A stretch of DNA of 64,000 nucleotides from Sphingomonas hylomeconis (lineage in GTDB: Bacteria > Pseudomonadota > Alphaproteobacteria > Sphingomonadales > Sphingomonadaceae). The notes under the pieces are model-generated. The model ran no database searches. It was not told the origin of the DNA and worked only from the letters and a program-made list of their open reading frames with translations. The position numbers were made by a program, and so were the translations under genes. The stretch lies in assembly GCF_025370105.1 (NCBI RefSeq), contig NZ_JANQBK010000006.1, forward strand, positions 1 through 64,000. The letters are read 5' to 3'. Position 1 is the stretch's first letter; the number at the start of each line of letters is the position of its first letter. Of this stretch, positions 7,515-16,285 are shown piece after piece.

Positions 7515-8938
7515 TGCGCGGGGTGATGCGCGCGCGGAGCGCTGCGGCGCTGGCGCTGCTGCTGGCGGGCTGCACGACCGCCGGGCCGAACTATGCCCTG
7601 CCCGACCGTGCCGTCGTCAACCTGCCTGCCGCACAGGGGGAGTTTGCCAGCGGGAGAGAGAAGGCATTCGTCGATGCACCGCTGCCCGACCGGTGGTGGG
7701 AATTGTACGGCGACGCGCGGCTCGACGGCTTCGTAACCGAGGCGCTGGCGGCCAATGCCGATCTGCGCGCGGCGGACGCGAACTTGCGCCGCGCCGATGC
7801 GGTGGTGGCGGAAGTCGCGGCCGGCCGCACGCTATCGACCGGGCTCAGCGGCGGGACATCGCTGGATCGTTCGGCCACGAACGGCGCCAGCCTGCCCGGC
7901 GTGCTCGATTACAATCTCGGCCTGGCGCTGGCCTATCCGCTCGATCTGTCCGGACGGATCGCGCGCGCGATCGAGGCGGCACAGGGCGACGCCGAGGCGG
8001 TCGCCGCAGCGCGCGACAATGTCCGCGTGACCGTCGCGGCGGAAGTCGCGCGCAGCTATGCGACCGCGTGCACCGCCAACATGGTGCTCGCCGCCAACAA
8101 CCGCGTGCTGGCGCTGCAGCGCCGCACGCTGGACGTGACGCAACGCCTGCAACGCGGCGGGCGCGGCACCGCCTTCGACGTGACCCGCGCGCGCTCCGCG
8201 GTCGAGCAGAGCGCCGCATTGATCCCGACGACGATCGCGACGCGCACCGCCGCGCTCTATCGCCTGGCCACGCTGATGGGCCGGGCGCCGGCCGCTTTTC
8301 CGCCGGACATGACCGCATGCGCCAAGCCGCCGACGATGCGGCGCGCGCTGCCGATCGGCGACGGCGCGGCGCTGATCCGCCGCCGCCCCGACATCCGCGC
8401 CGCCGAGCGCACGCTGGCCGCCGCGACCGCGCGGATCGGGGTCGCCACCGCGAACCTCTATCCGCAGGTCAGCCTGGGCGGTTCGGCCGGCTTCAGCGGC
8501 CCGGTGTCAAGCCTCGGCTCGGGCAATGCCTTCCATCTCGGCCTCGGCCCGCTGATCAGCTGGAGCTTCCCCAACCGCCCGATCGTGCACGCGCAGATCG
8601 CCCAGGCCGGCGCCGCCGCGGATGCCGCACTGGCGCAATTCGACGCCACTACGCTGGAGGCGCTGCGCCAGACCGAGTCCGCCCTTTCCGCTTATGCCCG
8701 CGAAGCCGATCGCAACGCCGCGCTGTCGCGCGCCCAGGCCAGCGCCGCCACCGCGGCCGACCAGGCCAACCGACTCTATCGTTTCGGGCGCACCGATTTC
8801 CTGTCGTTGCTCACCGCGCAGGCCGCGTTGACCACGGCGCAGGCCAATCTCGCCGCCTCGGATGCCTTGCTGGTCGATCGCCAGGTCGACGTGTTCAAGG
8901 CGCTGGGCGGCGGCTGGCAGGATATCGCGCGGGACTAG
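7514..8938 (+). CDS. Outer-membrane efflux lipoprotein, NodT/OprM family
   Basis: A 474-residue TolC-like outer-membrane factor. The N-terminus MRARSAAALALLLAGCTTAGPNY is a lipoprotein signal with lipobox LLAG-C, followed by GPNY, typical of the NodT family (OprM/CusC group). Two related halves each carry long helices: LRAADANLRRADAVVAEVAAG in the first and IRAAERTLAAATARIGVATA in the second. The second half also has a VSLGGSAGF beta-strand region. The length agrees with the family (450-500). The start is the ATG that overlaps the adaptor stop; a GTG one codon earlier is also possible. It closes the tripartite exporter and ends the operon. Confidence 0.92.
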   Translation: MRGVMRARSAAALALLLAGCTTAGPNYALPDRAVVNLPAAQGEFASGREKAFVDAPLPDRWWELYGDARLDGFVTEALAANADLRAADANLRRADAVVAEVAAGRTLSTGLSGGTSLDRSATNGASLPGVLDYNLGLALAYPLDLSGRIARAIEAAQGDAEAVAAARDNVRVTVAAEVARSYATACTANMVLAANNRVLALQRRTLDVTQRLQRGGRGTAFDVTRARSAVEQSAALIPTTIATRTAALYRLATLMGRAPAAFPPDMTACAKPPTMRRALPIGDGAALIRRRPDIRAAERTLAAATARIGVATANLYPQVSLGGSAGFSGPVSSLGSGNAFHLGLGPLISWSFPNRPIVHAQIAQAGAAADAALAQFDATTLEALRQTESALSAYAREADRNAALSRAQASAATAADQANRLYRFGRTDFLSLLTAQAALTTAQANLAASDALLVDRQVDVFKALGGGWQDIARD

Positions 8939-8959
8939 GCCGATGCCGCGCCGCCGGGA

Positions 8960-10354
8960 TCACCCCTCGGGATTGGCCACCGACAAAGGCAGCATGAGCG
9001 CGTCGAGGAATTGCTGGCGCCACCAATTGATGTCCTGCGTCTCGATCGAATCCATGCAGGCGCGCCAGCGCCGGATGCGCTCGGCGCGGTCCATGCGCAA
9101 CGCGATCAGGATCGCGTCCGCCACCTCCTCCGCGCTGTACGGATTGACCAGGATCGCCTCGGTCAGCTGCGCCGCCGCGCCGGCGAAACGCGACAGGATC
9201 AGCACGCCGGGATCCTCCGGATCCTGCGCGGCGACATATTCCTTGGCAACCAAGTTCATGCCGTCGCGCAGCGGCGTGACGAGGCCGATCTTGGCGGCGC
9301 GATAGATGCCGGCCAGTGTATCGCGGCCATAGCCCTGGTTGACGTAGCGGATCGGCACCCAATCGACATCGGCATAGGCGCCGTTGATCCGCCCCGACAG
9401 GCCTTCCAGCGTGTTGCGGATGCGCTGATAGCTGCCAACGGCACCACGCGACGGTGGCGCGATCTGCAGCAGGAACACTTCCTTGCGTTCCTCGGGATGC
9501 TCGACGAGGAAGCGTTCATAGCCGAGAAAACGCTCTTCGAGCCCCTTCGAATAATCCAGCCGGTCGACCCCGACGATCATGTCGCGCCCATCCGCGCTGT
9601 CGCGCGTGCGGCGATAGGACAGGCGCGCGGTGACGCTGCGCGCGAGATCGACGAATTCGGGCGTGTCGATGCCGATCGGACAGGCCAGCACGCGCACGCT
9701 GCGCGTGCCCAGCGTGACGACATCGCCGTCGACGCTCGCGCCCATTTCGAGCGTCACGAAATCGAGGAAGGAGTCGAGCCATTCCCCGGTATGGAACCCG
9801 ATCACGTCATAGGCGAACAGCCGCCGCACCAGTTCCTGCGCCTCGGGCAGGATCGACAGCAGCCGCCGCGGCGGCCACGGGATGTGAAGGAAGAAGCCGA
9901 TGCGGTTCTCGCAGCCGCGCCGGCGCAGCTCGTCGCCCAAGGGGAAGAGGTGGTAATCCTGGATCCACACCACGTCCTCGGGCTCGATCAGCGGCGACAC
10001 CGTTTCGGCAAAACGCTCGTTGACGCGCTGATAACCGCCCGCGAATTCGCGCTCATATTCCGCGAGATCGACGCGGTAGTGGAAGAGCGGCCACAAGGTG
10101 CGGTTGGCGTAGCCGTTATAATATTCGTCGATGTCCTGATCCTCCAGATCCATCGTCGCGGTGGTGACGCCGTCGTCGCGCTGGAAATGGATGTCGCCGG
10201 TGAACGTATCGGTGCGTTCGCCCGACCAGCCGAACCATACGCCGCTATATTGCCGCAGCGCCGAGGAGAGCGCGACCGCGAGACCGCCCTGTGCACCGGA
10301 TTCGGATCCCTTGGGGGCGGATACGCGGTTCGAGATGATGACCAGCCGGCTCAT
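8960..10354 (-). CDS. otsA: Trehalose-6-phosphate synthase (alpha,alpha-trehalose-phosphate synthase), GT20
   Basis: Transfers glucose from UDP-glucose (or another NDP-glucose) to glucose-6-phosphate in the cytosol. At 464 residues it has the standard OtsA length. Visible GT20 features are: MSRLVIISNRVSAPKGSES with the N-terminal loop leading to GGLAVAL; VWIQDYHLFPLGDELRRRG; FFLHIPWPP; VGVDRLDYSKGL; and the C-terminal PLRDGMNLVAKEYVAAQ, which contacts the nucleotide sugar. The start overlaps the GH15 stop by ATGA. With otsB three genes upstream on the same strand it gives the two-step OtsAB route, probably for osmotic or desiccation protection. Confidence 0.95.
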   Translation of the reverse strand: MSRLVIISNRVSAPKGSESGAQGGLAVALSSALRQYSGVWFGWSGERTDTFTGDIHFQRDDGVTTATMDLEDQDIDEYYNGYANRTLWPLFHYRVDLAEYEREFAGGYQRVNERFAETVSPLIEPEDVVWIQDYHLFPLGDELRRRGCENRIGFFLHIPWPPRRLLSILPEAQELVRRLFAYDVIGFHTGEWLDSFLDFVTLEMGASVDGDVVTLGTRSVRVLACPIGIDTPEFVDLARSVTARLSYRRTRDSADGRDMIVGVDRLDYSKGLEERFLGYERFLVEHPEERKEVFLLQIAPPSRGAVGSYQRIRNTLEGLSGRINGAYADVDWVPIRYVNQGYGRDTLAGIYRAAKIGLVTPLRDGMNLVAKEYVAAQDPEDPGVLILSRFAGAAAQLTEAILVNPYSAEEVADAILIALRMDRAERIRRWRACMDSIETQDINWWRQQFLDALMLPLSVANPEG

Positions 10355-12132
10355 CGGATCGCACTCCATGGTTTGCTCAGCAATGCCGCGCAGTTGATCA
10401 TCCCGACCAGCGAATAGGTCTGCGGATAATTGCCCCACAATTCCCCGGTCGCCGGATCGATGTCCTCGGACAGCAGCCCGGCCGCAGTGCGGCGGTCGAG
10501 CATCTCCTCGAACAGCGCGCGGGCGTCGGCGGTGCGGCCGGTGAAGTGCAGCGCCTCGATCAGCCAGAAGGTGCACACGTTGAACGCGGTTTCGGGCAGG
10601 CCGAAATCGTCCTCGATCGCATAGCGCAGCATGAACGAGCCACGCCGCAAGCCCTCCTCGACCGCCTTCAGCGTATCCAGGAAGCGGGGATCATCCGGCT
10701 CCAGGAAACGCAAATCGAGCAATTGCAGCACGCTGGCGTCGAGATCGTCGCCGGCAAACGTCGCCGACATGCGCTTCGTATCGGGGCGCCAGGCGGCGCT
10801 TTCGATATGCGCGCGGATCCGGTCGGCGCGATCCTGCCAGAAGATTTTCCGCTCGGGCAAAGCCAGTGCGCCTGCGGCATTGGCCAGACGATCGCACGCC
10901 GCCCAGCACATCGCCGAGGAATACGTGTGCACGCTCTGACGCGTACGCAATTCCCACAGACCGGCATCGGGCTCGTCGTAATTCTGCCAGGCGCGTTCGC
11001 CGACGCGCTCGAGCGCTTCGAAATCCTCCACACCGGCCATGCGGAACAGCCGTGTGTCGAACACGGCATGGACCGCGCAGAGCACGATCTGGCCATAGGC
11101 ATCGTGCTGGATCTGCTCATAGGCCTGATTGCCGACGCGCACCGGCCCCATGCCGCGATAGCCCGGAAGATCGGGCGCGACCCATTCTTCGAGCGTCGCT
11201 TCGCCAAGCACGCCGTAGAGCGGCTGGATATGGCCACCCGCGGCGTCGTCGACGATGTTGCGCAGATAGCCGAGATAGCCCTCCAGCACGTCGAGCGCGC
11301 CTAGCCGGTTGAGCGCCTGCACCGTATAATAGGCATCGCGGATCCAGCAGTAGCGATAGTCCCAGTTGCGCCCGGAATCGGCATGTTCGGGAATCGACGT
11401 GGTCATCGCCGCGACGATCGCGCCTGTTTCCTCGTGCTGGCACAGTTTGAGCGTGATCGCGGAGCGGATTACCACGTCCTGCCATTCAAGCGGGATCGCC
11501 AGGCCGCGGACCCATTCCTGCCAGTGGAGCGTGGTATCGGCGAGCATCGTGTCGAGTGTCGCGGCGAGATCGCCGGCGAAGCTCTCGTCGGGCCCAAGGA
11601 AGAAGTGCAATGGCCGCTCGAGCCGGAACGTGCGCTCTTCCGCCACCATGCCGGTCGGCGCGGTGGTGCTGAGCCGCAGCGCCATATCGGGCATCAGGAA
11701 GCGGATATGGTTCGATCCGCCCGTCTTCTCGCCGCAGCCGCCGCCCCAGCCGCAGGTCGGCTTGAGCCGGACCGTGATGCGCGGGCTGCCCGCCACCGGG
11801 CGAACGATCCTCGCATAGGCGACCGGGCGGTAGCTGCGCCCGAGCCGTTCGAAGCGCGGGCAGAAATCGATCACGTCGATCGCATTGCCGCTGGCGTCGG
11901 TATGGCGGCTGATCAGAATCGGCGTGTTGCGCACATAATGCTGCTCGACGCTGACGCTATCCTCGATCTCGATCCCCCAATAGCCGCGCTCCGGATCGTC
12001 GCCGCCGAGCAGCGCGGAAAAGACGGGGTCGCCATCGATCCGCGGGACGCAGCCCCACACGAACCGGCCGGCGCGATCGACGAGCGCACTGACCTGGCAA
12101 TTGCCGATCGGCCACAGATCCACCGAACTCAT
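10351..12132 (-). CDS. Glycoside hydrolase family 15 protein (trehalase/glucoamylase-like)
   Basis: A 593-residue protein without an export signal, hence cytosolic. The trehalase-like N-terminal beta domain (MSSVDLWPIGNCQVSALVDR) is followed by an (alpha/alpha)6 barrel. GH15 motifs seen are NWDYRYCWIRDAYYT near residue 260, EEWVAPDLPGYRGMGPVRVG near residue 320, and EDIDPATGELWGNYPQTYS close to the C-terminus. The last carries the acidic residue and aromatic motif conserved in bacterial GH15. It overlaps otsB at its start and otsA at its end. The position suggests trehalose turnover or release of glucose from a related glucan; exact substrate cannot be read from sequence. Confidence 0.88.
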   Translation of the reverse strand: MSSVDLWPIGNCQVSALVDRAGRFVWGCVPRIDGDPVFSALLGGDDPERGYWGIEIEDSVSVEQHYVRNTPILISRHTDASGNAIDVIDFCPRFERLGRSYRPVAYARIVRPVAGSPRITVRLKPTCGWGGGCGEKTGGSNHIRFLMPDMALRLSTTAPTGMVAEERTFRLERPLHFFLGPDESFAGDLAATLDTMLADTTLHWQEWVRGLAIPLEWQDVVIRSAITLKLCQHEETGAIVAAMTTSIPEHADSGRNWDYRYCWIRDAYYTVQALNRLGALDVLEGYLGYLRNIVDDAAGGHIQPLYGVLGEATLEEWVAPDLPGYRGMGPVRVGNQAYEQIQHDAYGQIVLCAVHAVFDTRLFRMAGVEDFEALERVGERAWQNYDEPDAGLWELRTRQSVHTYSSAMCWAACDRLANAAGALALPERKIFWQDRADRIRAHIESAAWRPDTKRMSATFAGDDLDASVLQLLDLRFLEPDDPRFLDTLKAVEEGLRRGSFMLRYAIEDDFGLPETAFNVCTFWLIEALHFTGRTADARALFEEMLDRRTAAGLLSEDIDPATGELWGNYPQTYSLVGMINCAALLSKPWSAIR

Positions 12133-12872
12133 GCCGCGTGCTCGCAGGCGGCTTCCAACCAGTCGAGCGTCGCTGCGACGCCGGGCAGGCGATAGCTTGC
12201 GCTGCTCGGCCGCGCCTCGCCGACTAGGATGCCGGCACCACCAAGCGCTTCCGCCGCCACCATTGCCGGCTCGTCAGTATCGTCATCCCCCAGGAATATC
12301 GGGCGGTGCCCCGCCATCGGCGATCGCTCCATCAACCGGTGCAGCGCCGTGCCCTTGTCCGCGCCGCCAAGCCTGAGTTCGACCATCATCTTGCCGGTCT
12401 GCACATGCAGGCCGGTTTCCGCGGCGAGCGATCGCGCGAGCGCATGGGCGGCATCATGCATGTCGGGTGCCGCGCGGTAATGGAGCGCCGCGCCGAACGG
12501 TTTTTCCTCGACCAACAGGCCGGATGTTGCGGTTGCGAAGTGTTTCATGTCGGAGAGGATACGATCGAGAGCGCCCGGACGTTCCGGCAGCGTTTTCGTT
12601 CCGTCGTGCCAGCGCACCTCCAGGCCGTGGCTGCCGGCGATGGTCAGCGGCAGCGGCCCGAACAGGCCGACGATGCCCGCGACCGGGCGGCCGCTGACGA
12701 TGGCGACGCGACCGGACAGCGTTTTCGCGAGCCTTTCCAGCAGGCTGGCGAGCCGTGCATCGACCGCCACCAGTTCGGGCCGGGCAGCGAGTTCGACCAA
12801 CGTGCCGTCGAAATCGAGGAACAATGCCGCATTGCGCAGCAGGCCGGCGGGCGGGGCCGATTTACTTGGCAA
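12129..12872 (-). CDS. otsB: Trehalose-6-phosphate phosphatase
   Basis: A HAD-superfamily phosphatase of 247 residues that dephosphorylates trehalose-6-phosphate. HAD motif I is FLDFDGTLVELA (residues about 17-28, two catalytic Asp), motif II is AIVSGRPVAGI, and motif IV is FLGDDDTDEPAM. The OtsB cap region GLEVRWHDGTKTLPERP is present. The start overlaps the FAH-family gene by 11 bp and the stop overlaps the GH15 start by 4 bp. This is an otsB-GH15-otsA order, with a hydrolase inserted between the two synthesis genes. Confidence 0.94.
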   Translation of the reverse strand: MPSKSAPPAGLLRNAALFLDFDGTLVELAARPELVAVDARLASLLERLAKTLSGRVAIVSGRPVAGIVGLFGPLPLTIAGSHGLEVRWHDGTKTLPERPGALDRILSDMKHFATATSGLLVEEKPFGAALHYRAAPDMHDAAHALARSLAAETGLHVQTGKMMVELRLGGADKGTALHRLMERSPMAGHRPIFLGDDDTDEPAMVAAEALGGAGILVGEARPSSASYRLPGVAATLDWLEAACEHAA

Positions 12873-13536
12873 AGGTCACCTCGACCGGCGCGATGCCGGC
12901 GATGGTAGCGCGGACCGTGTCGCCGCGCGCGATCGGGCCGACGCCGGCGGGCGTGCCGGTGAAGATCAAGTCGCCGGGTGCCAGTTCAACGAATTCGGAC
13001 AGCTTGGCGACGATTTCAGGCACGCTCCAGATCATGTCTGAAAGATCGCCCGCCTGCCGTGGATCGCCGTTCACCGTGAGCGCGATCGCGCCGTGCGCCG
13101 GCGGTGCGCCGGGCGCGAGCGGCCCGATCGGCGCCGAACGATCAAAGCCCTTGGCCATGTCCCACGGCCGGCCCGCTTTCTTGGCCGTCGCCTGCAGGTC
13201 GCGCCGCGTGAGATCGATGCCCACCGCATGGCCGAAGATCAGCGCCGCGGCGTCCGCCACCGCAATATCGCTGCCGCCTGCGCCCAGCGCGACGACCAGT
13301 TCGACCTCATGGTGCAGATCCGCGGTGCAGGTTGGGAATGGCAGGCTGGTGCCGCTGGCGACCACGGCGTCCGACGGCTTGGAGAAGAAAAACGGTTCCT
13401 GCCGCGCCGGGTCGGACCCCATTTCGCGCGCGTGATCGGCGTAATTCTGCCCCACACAATAGATCCGGCGCACGGGGAAACGATCGCTGCTACCGGCAAT
13501 GGCGATGCTGGGTACGGTCAGGTCTGGCAGGCGCAT
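12862..13536 (-). CDS. Fumarylacetoacetate hydrolase (FAH) family protein, YcgM/FAHD1-like
   Basis: A 224-residue single-domain FAH-fold protein. RIYCVGQNYADHAREMG at residue about 20 is the family N-terminal motif. The metal ligands lie in LHHEVELVVALG (His-Glu-x-Glu) and GIDLTRRDLQ, and the C-terminal strand motif is LIFTGTPAGVGPI. FAHD1/YcgM enzymes act as acylpyruvate hydrolases or oxaloacetate decarboxylases; the substrate here is unknown. The ATG at 13536 has GGAG 6 bp upstream, which decides against the longer open frame. It heads the trehalose operon, but no obvious chemical link to trehalose exists. Confidence 0.88.
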   Translation of the reverse strand: MRLPDLTVPSIAIAGSSDRFPVRRIYCVGQNYADHAREMGSDPARQEPFFFSKPSDAVVASGTSLPFPTCTADLHHEVELVVALGAGGSDIAVADAAALIFGHAVGIDLTRRDLQATAKKAGRPWDMAKGFDRSAPIGPLAPGAPPAHGAIALTVNGDPRQAGDLSDMIWSVPEIVAKLSEFVELAPGDLIFTGTPAGVGPIARGDTVRATIAGIAPVEVTFAK

Positions 13537-13640
13537 AACGGTCTCCGGATAGCGTGGCGGCAAAATGTGCTGGCCTGTTCGGCCGGGGCTTGTATGGCTC
13601 CCGGCGCGCGGATCAACCCCGTACGTTCCGGAGAGGCTGC

Positions 13641-14873
13641 ATGATGGCCCGTTGCCGATGCCCGGCGGCGGATCCAGGAGCTTACCCCTTGTCCCTCCCC
13701 ACCCCCGCGGCCCCGCCACGCCCGGCCGCGCCCGTCGGCCTCGTCCATTTCGCGCTTGCCGTCGGCGGCTTCGCCATCGGCACGACGGAATTCGCGACGA
13801 TGAGCCTGCTGCCCTATTTTGCCAAGGACCTGCACATCAGCGAGCCGACCGCCGGCCATGTGATCAGCGCCTATGCCTTGGGCGTCGTGGTCGGCGCGCC
13901 GCTAATCGCGGTGCTCTCCGCTCGCGTGGCGCGGCGCACGCTGCTGATCGGGCTGATGCTGGTCTTCGCGCTAGCCAATGGCTTGTCCGCGCTGGCCCCG
14001 TCCTATCCGTCGATGCTGGTGTTCCGGTTCCTGAGCGGCCTGCCGCACGGCGCCTATTTCGGCGTTGCCGCATTGGTCGCCGCGTCGCTCGTCGCGCCCG
14101 AGCGGCGCACGCTGGCGGTCGGCCGCGTGATGCTCGGGCTGACCGTCGCGACGATCATCGGCGTGCCGGCGGCAAACTGGCTCGGCCAGGCGTTCGGCTG
14201 GCGCTGGGGCTTCGGCGTGGTCGCCGTGCTCGCGCTGATCACCGCGCTCCTCGCGCTGCTGATCGTGCCGAACGACACGCCGGATGCCGATGCCAGCCCG
14301 TTGCGCGAACTGGGCGCGCTGAAGAAGGGCCAGGTCTGGCTCACGCTGGGGATCGGCGCGATCGGCTTCGGCGGGCTGTTCTCGGTCTATACCTATCTCA
14401 GCTCGACGCTGATGGCCGTGACCGGCGTGTCGGCGGTGATGGTGCCGGTGGTGCTGGCGGTGTTTGGTGTCGGCATGACCGCCGGCAATCTGCTCATCCC
14501 GCGCTTTGCCGACAAGGCGCTTATGCCGACCGCCGGGCTATTGCTGTTATGGTCGGCCGCCACGCTCGCGCTCTACACGGTCGCCGCGCACAATATCTGG
14601 GCGGTGACGCTGTGCGTCTTCGCGATCGGGCTCGGTGGCGCGCTGGGTACCGTCTTGCAGACGCGACTGATGGATGTCGCCGGCGATGCGCAGACGCTGG
14701 CCGCAGCGCTCAACCACTCCGCCTTCAACACGGCCAACGCACTCGGCCCATGGCTCGGCGGCATGGCGATCGCGGCGGGATATGGCTGGACCTCGACCGG
14801 GTGGGTCGGCTGTGCGCTGGCGCTGGGTGGCTTTGCGATCTGGTCGGTATCGGCGCTGCTCGGCCGGCGATGA
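13641..14873 (+). CDS. MFS transporter, AraJ/sugar-efflux (DHA1) type
   Basis: A 410-residue, 12-helix major facilitator. Helix 1 contains FALAVGGFAIGTTEFATMSLL, the characteristic F-IGT-EF pattern of the AraJ/YdhP/SotB-like exporters. Motif A is seen as LSARVARRTLLIGLM after helix 2. GGAGAGG 6 bp before the ATG at 13641 fixes the start; the first 25 residues are proline/alanine rich. The divergent FAH operon starts about 105 bp away. Likely a small-molecule or sugar exporter; substrate unknown. Confidence 0.87.
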   Translation: MMARCRCPAADPGAYPLSLPTPAAPPRPAAPVGLVHFALAVGGFAIGTTEFATMSLLPYFAKDLHISEPTAGHVISAYALGVVVGAPLIAVLSARVARRTLLIGLMLVFALANGLSALAPSYPSMLVFRFLSGLPHGAYFGVAALVAASLVAPERRTLAVGRVMLGLTVATIIGVPAANWLGQAFGWRWGFGVVAVLALITALLALLIVPNDTPDADASPLRELGALKKGQVWLTLGIGAIGFGGLFSVYTYLSSTLMAVTGVSAVMVPVVLAVFGVGMTAGNLLIPRFADKALMPTAGLLLLWSAATLALYTVAAHNIWAVTLCVFAIGLGGALGTVLQTRLMDVAGDAQTLAAALNHSAFNTANALGPWLGGMAIAAGYGWTSTGWVGCALALGGFAIWSVSALLGRR

Positions 14874-14890
14874 CGACCCATACTTCGCTT

Positions 14891-14918
14891 TTGCACTGGA
14901 TAGTTGCCGCCGTAAATA
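14891..14918 (+). promoter_or_regulatory. Candidate sigma-70 promoter for the cytochrome c gene
   Basis: TTGCAC and TAAATA are separated by 16 bp in the only AT-richer stretch before the cytochrome gene. The 12-bp palindrome GCCGCTAGCGGC follows at 14952-14963 between the putative start of transcription and the ribosome site. Pattern match only. Confidence 0.35.
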
Positions 14919-14984
14919 TTATTGGACACTAGCCCGGTAGTGGCAGAGCATGCCGCTAGCGGCGGCGAGGTGAGGAGCGCGGAC

Positions 14985-15527
14985 ATGAAAGCAAGATCGA
15001 CGGCTCGTTTTAGCCATCTTACGCTGTGCGTTGCGGTATCGGCGCTGGCGCTGGCGGCCTGTTCCAAAAAGGCACCGGAGCAAAGCAGCGCCGACACCAT
15101 GCCGGCCGAGGTCGCGGCAACGCCGGAAGCCCCGGCCGCACCCGCTGCCGCCGCGCCCGCTGCTGCAGCCCCTGCCCCGGACAATGTCGATACGCTGACC
15201 GGCGTGAAGCTTGCCGCCTATACCGGCGATGCCGCGAAGGGCAAAACGGCCTTCGTCGCCTGCCAGACCTGTCATGCGGTGGAGGCCGGGGTCAACAAGA
15301 TCGGCCCCTCGCTGCACGCGGTGGTCGGGCGCAAGGCGGGCACGATCGCCGGGTTCAACTATTCGGCGGCCAACAAGAATAGCGGCATCACCTGGACGCC
15401 CGAAAAGCTGTTCCAATATCTCGAGGGTCCGCAACGCATCGTGCCGGGCACCAAGATGATCTTCCCCGGCTTCCCCGACCCGCAGAAGCGCGCCGACGTG
15501 ATCGCCTATCTCCAGGCCAATTCCTGA
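14985..15527 (+). CDS. Membrane-anchored (lipoprotein) class I cytochrome c
   Basis: A 180-residue c-type cytochrome. The N-terminal signal ends in the lipobox-like LALAAC at residues about 21-26, so the protein is probably lipid-anchored on the periplasmic side. A flexible Ala/Pro-rich linker (residues 35-65) precedes the heme domain. The heme site is ACQTCHA (CxxCH) and the axial Met is in PGTKMIFPGF, followed by the C-terminal helix RADVIAYLQANS, as in mitochondrial-type cytochromes c. GAGGAG 8 bp before the ATG supports the start. It probably carries electrons between the bc1 complex and an oxidase, or a photosynthetic reaction centre if one exists elsewhere. Its maturation needs the Ccm proteins encoded at 47-52 kb. 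Confidence 0.93.
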   Translation: MKARSTARFSHLTLCVAVSALALAACSKKAPEQSSADTMPAEVAATPEAPAAPAAAAPAAAAPAPDNVDTLTGVKLAAYTGDAAKGKTAFVACQTCHAVEAGVNKIGPSLHAVVGRKAGTIAGFNYSAANKNSGITWTPEKLFQYLEGPQRIVPGTKMIFPGFPDPQKRADVIAYLQANS

Positions 15528-15535
15528 CCACGGCG

Positions 15536-15559
15536 CCCGGCGGCGGCGATGCCGCCGGG
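15536..15559. terminator. Hairpin between convergent genes (probable bidirectional terminator)
   Basis: CCCGGCGGC and GCCGCCGGG form a perfect 9-bp stem with a 6-base loop. The hairpin exactly fills the gap between the cytochrome c stop and the stop of the convergent small membrane protein. There is no T-tract, as is common in GC-rich genomes. Confidence 0.55.
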
Positions 15560-15793
15560 TCAGCGGCGCCGGGCGAGATCGGCGAGATGAACGGGCAAGG
15601 ACAGCAACAGGGGCAGCGCGATCCAGCGCCAGTCGAGGCCGATCAGCGCACCGCGCAGTGCCAGCAGCATCAGCACGCCGGGGCCGAGCCGCAGCATGGC
15701 GTCGCCCCAGCGCCAGCCGCGCGCGACCAGCCAGGCGAACTCGAGCGCGATCACCAGCAGCACGATATCGACGGCATGGCCGCTGGCGAACAA
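15560..15793 (-). CDS. Small hydrophobic membrane protein downstream of tspO (unknown function)
   Basis: A 77-residue protein that I do not recognise as a named family. It contains two or three hydrophobic segments (AVDIVLLVIALEFAWLVA, LGPGVLMLLALRGALIGL, WIALPLLLSLPVHLADLA) and ends in a basic RRR, consistent with an inner-membrane protein. The only initiator near the tspO stop is TTG at 15793, five bases downstream of that stop. In-frame codons continue upstream into tspO, so the exact start is uncertain. It is the last gene of the bchG-bch2-bchP-tspO run, implying co-expression. It could be a photosynthesis-associated accessory protein, but this is only a neighbourhood inference. Confidence 0.6.
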   Translation of the reverse strand: MFASGHAVDIVLLVIALEFAWLVARGWRWGDAMLRLGPGVLMLLALRGALIGLDWRWIALPLLLSLPVHLADLARRR

Positions 15794-15798
15794 CCAGG

Positions 15799-16281
15799 TC
15801 AGACGAACGGCCCGTTGAGCTGGACGATCGTCCAGTTAAGGTAGCCGGCAAACCCCACCCACAGCAGATAGGGTAGCAGCAGCGCCGCCGCGAAGCGCGA
15901 CCGCCGCCCGGTGATCGCCACCAGCAGGGCGACGGACAGCCACAAGACGACGACCTCGATCGCTGCCCAGTCCGGGCGGTGGAGGCGGAAAAACAGCAGG
16001 CTCCACAGGATGTTGAGAAACCCGTTGAGCGCAAACAGCCCGAGCAGCCATTCGCGCGCGCGCCACGATGGCATGGCGAGCCAGGCGGTAACTCCGGCCA
16101 GCGCCGTACAGGCATAGATCGCGGTCCACGCCACGCCGTACGCCGCATCGGGCGGCGCCCAGCCGGGCTTGGCCAGCGCCTGATACCAGGTGCCGGTATC
16201 GGTGATCGTTGCGCCGAGCAGCGCGACACTGCCCGCCAGCATCGCGGCGATGAATACGGGAAAGATCCAGACCCGCCCCAT
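15799..16281 (-). CDS. tspO: Tryptophan-rich sensory protein TspO/MBR family
   Basis: A 160-residue, five-helix membrane protein. Family motifs include WYQALAKPGWAPPDAAYGVAWTAIY near residue 35 and the conserved ALNGFLNILWSLLFF and LPYLLWVGFAGYLNW regions. Bacterial TspO binds porphyrins and modulates photosynthesis gene expression in Rhodobacter. Placement 4 bp after bchP in an otherwise bacteriochlorophyll operon fits that role. The ATG at 16281 gives the standard family length. Confidence 0.94.
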   Translation of the reverse strand: MGRVWIFPVFIAAMLAGSVALLGATITDTGTWYQALAKPGWAPPDAAYGVAWTAIYACTALAGVTAWLAMPSWRAREWLLGLFALNGFLNILWSLLFFRLHRPDWAAIEVVVLWLSVALLVAITGRRSRFAAALLLPYLLWVGFAGYLNWTIVQLNGPFV

Positions 16282-16285
16282 CCGC

